Shown here: piece by piece, positions 4,752 to 5,843 of the stretch | Position numbering within the stretch: position 1 is the stretch's first letter | Layout of the letters: the number at the start of each line of letters is the position of its first letter | The notes under the pieces: model-generated | Told to the model about the DNA's origin: nothing | Database searches by the model: none | Seen by the model: only the letters and a program-made list of their open reading frames with translations | Assembly (NCBI GenBank): GCA_946539625.1 | Contig: CAMNHT010000094.1 | Coordinates: forward strand, 1 to 5,843 | Length of the DNA: 5,843 bases | Reading direction: 5' to 3' | Origin: an uncultured Clostridia bacterium | Lineage (GTDB): Bacteria > Bacillota_A > Clostridia > Christensenellales > CAG-138 | Made by a program: the position numbers and the translations under genes

Positions 4752-5843
4752 TTAATCCCCGAGCGTTTCCTTTACCCAGTTCGCGATCGTATCCTCCGCG
4801 GCTTCCGCCTGTTCTTCCGCTTTCTCGACCGCTTCTTCCGCGGCTTCTTCCGCCTCTTCCGCAATCTCTTCCGCTTCTTCGGCAGCTTCTTCGGCTTCTT
4901 CAACCGCCTCTTCGACTGCATCTTCGGCAATCGCTTCGGTTTCTTCCGCCGATTCCTCGGCTTCTTCGGCCGCATCTTCTGCGAGCTCTTCCGCTTCTTC
5001 GGCCGCCTCCTCCGCTTCTTCGGCCGCCTCCTCCGCTTCTTCCGCGGCTTCTTCCGGTTCGGGAACGGCCAGGTCCTCTTCACGGAAGACCTTGAACGGC
5101 TTGCCCTTCTTCCAGTTGAACCGGCGGGACAGGAGCAGGATCGCAACGCCCGCGATCAGGATCAGGATGCTGATCCACTGCGAGGTGTACAGCGCGCCGA
5201 ACCTGCCGCGCTCCGCGTCGCCGCGGAACATCTCGATCACGAAACGCCAAACCGCGTACGCGACGAGATACCAGCCGGTCGTCGTGCCGAGGCGCTTCTC
5301 GGTGCAGAAGATGAGCACGAGCACTTCGCAAAGCACAAGCAGGAACACCGTTTCCATCAGCGGCACGGGCAGACGCATCGCGCCGTCCAGATACTTCACG
5401 GCAAGCGCGCCTTTATAGGTCAGGATGCCGAACTGTGCCGTTTCGCCGATCTCCAGGCCATAGCAGCAGCCCGCGAGCAGGCAGCCGACGCGTCCGAACG
5501 CGTGCGCCACGCAGAAGCACGGCGCAAAGAGGTCCGTGAACTCCAGAACGTTCCGTTTCTTTTTCCGCGCGACGAGGAAGATGCCGATGATGCCGCCGAT
5601 CAGCCCGCCGTAGAAGACCATGCCCTCCATGAGAAGGCTTAAGATCCCTTTGATGAAGCCGTTTGAAAAAGCGGTTCTGAACACGCCCGGCGTCACGATC
5701 CAGTAGAGGAGCTTCATCCCGACGAAGCCGAGCAAAACCGCGTAAATGATCGCGTCGACGAACTCGCCGTTCCAGTCGAGCGCCGTTCTCTTTCGAAGGA
5801 TCCAGCTTAACAGCACGGCAAGGATCGTGCCGACGAGCACGCA
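4752..5843 (-). CDS. lgt: Prolipoprotein diacylglyceryl transferase family protein (Lgt), variant active site, Ala/Glu-rich C-terminal tail; N-terminus missing
   Basis: Lgt moves diacylglycerol from phosphatidylglycerol to the lipobox cysteine of prelipoproteins in the cytoplasmic membrane. The frame is open at the right edge (363 residues visible); perhaps 20-30 N-terminal residues are missing, so the start is not seen. Hydrophobic helices run to about residue 239. Family landmarks in order are VFYGGLIGG (77-84), HAFGRVGCLLAGCCYG (114-129) and WRFVIEMFRGD (199-209). Arg118, Arg200 and Glu204 match E. coli Arg143, Arg239 and Glu243. However Tyr78 replaces His103, Cys121 replaces Asn146, and Cys126 lies where Glu151 is expected. 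This GC...GCC form occurs in a clostridial-type branch usually annotated as Lgt, so true transferase activity is likely but not certain. Residues about 262-350 are a tail of EEA/AEE repeats absent from ordinary Lgt, ending in DTIANWVKETLGD. It is convergent with the spoIIQ-like gene; upstream neighbours are off the edge. Confidence 0.85.
   Translation of the reverse strand, partial: CVLVGTILAVLLSWILRKRTALDWNGEFVDAIIYAVLLGFVGMKLLYWIVTPGVFRTAFSNGFIKGILSLLMEGMVFYGGLIGGIIGIFLVARKKKRNVLEFTDLFAPCFCVAHAFGRVGCLLAGCCYGLEIGETAQFGILTYKGALAVKYLDGAMRLPVPLMETVFLLVLCEVLVLIFCTEKRLGTTTGWYLVAYAVWRFVIEMFRGDAERGRFGALYTSQWISILILIAGVAILLLSRRFNWKKGKPFKVFREEDLAVPEPEEAAEEAEEAAEEAEEAAEEAEELAEDAAEEAEESAEETEAIAEDAVEEAVEEAEEAAEEAEEIAEEAEEAAEEAVEKAEEQAEAAEDTIANWVKETLGD
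4790..5058 (-). repeat. Tandem repeat region coding for the Ala/Glu tail of Lgt
   Basis: This stretch is built from short units coding for EEA and AEE. The clearest part has two identical 21-base copies at 4991-5011 and 5012-5032, with a diverged third at 5033-5053; on the plus strand each begins CCGCTTCTTCGGCCGCCTCC. Each unit codes for seven residues (EEAEEAA register), the length of one heptad. Towards 4790 the copies decay and gain Val, Ile, Thr, Ser and Lys. The array is in frame throughout, so copy number could change without a frameshift. Confidence 0.85.

Noticed and set aside
4790..5058. Possible CRISPR array or DNA-level minisatellite with its own function
   Set aside because: The units are contiguous with no spacers, all in frame within lgt, and decay in a codon-aware manner, so they are coding repeats.
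4611..5642. 343-residue plus-strand frame with a Phe/Arg-rich repetitive stretch (FFRFFGRLLRFFG-like)
   Set aside because: The repeats are the complement of the Ala/Glu codons of the Lgt tail. The opposite strand has a recognisable membrane enzyme, so this is a shadow despite its striking look.

Overview
The window most likely comes from an endospore-forming, GC-rich member of the Clostridia (Bacillota). The reasons are a SpoIIQ-like M23 protein behind a forespore-sigma-like promoter, a clostridial-type G5/M23 membrane protein, strong GAGG-type ribosome binding sites, and compact AT-rich promoter gaps between GC-rich genes. The species cannot be named from this sequence. No tRNA, rRNA, CRISPR array, insertion sequence or phage gene is visible.

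Layout, left to right: (1) 1-1264, minus strand: first two thirds of glgB, the glycogen branching enzyme, running off the left edge. (2) 1265-1458: divergent promoter gap, with a sigma-A-like promoter on each strand. (3) 1459-2628, plus: membrane-anchored protein with a G5-like domain and an M23 (LytM) domain that has lost key active-site residues. (4) 2629-2685: bidirectional terminator. (5) 2686-3846, minus: 12-helix major facilitator transporter. (6) 3847-3936: second divergent promoter gap, with a sigma-F/G-like promoter pointing right and an operator-like dyad. (7) 3937-4695, plus: membrane-anchored M23 protein with an intact zinc site, probably SpoIIQ. (8) 4696-4751: second bidirectional terminator. 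(9) 4752-5843, minus: Lgt-family prolipoprotein diacylglyceryl transferase, missing its N-terminus at the right edge and carrying a roughly 90-residue Ala/Glu repeat tail.

The five genes alternate strictly in strand (-, +, -, +, -). None shares an operon with a neighbour inside the window; each has its own promoter gap or terminator. Three of the five (both M23 proteins and Lgt) act at the cell envelope, while glgB (storage carbohydrate) and the transporter have no obvious link to them. I see no convincing undescribed multi-gene system. The points most worth following up are the Lgt variant with altered catalytic residues and an acidic helical tail, the M23 pair of one degenerate and one intact copy, and the near-consensus forespore promoter before the spoIIQ-like gene.
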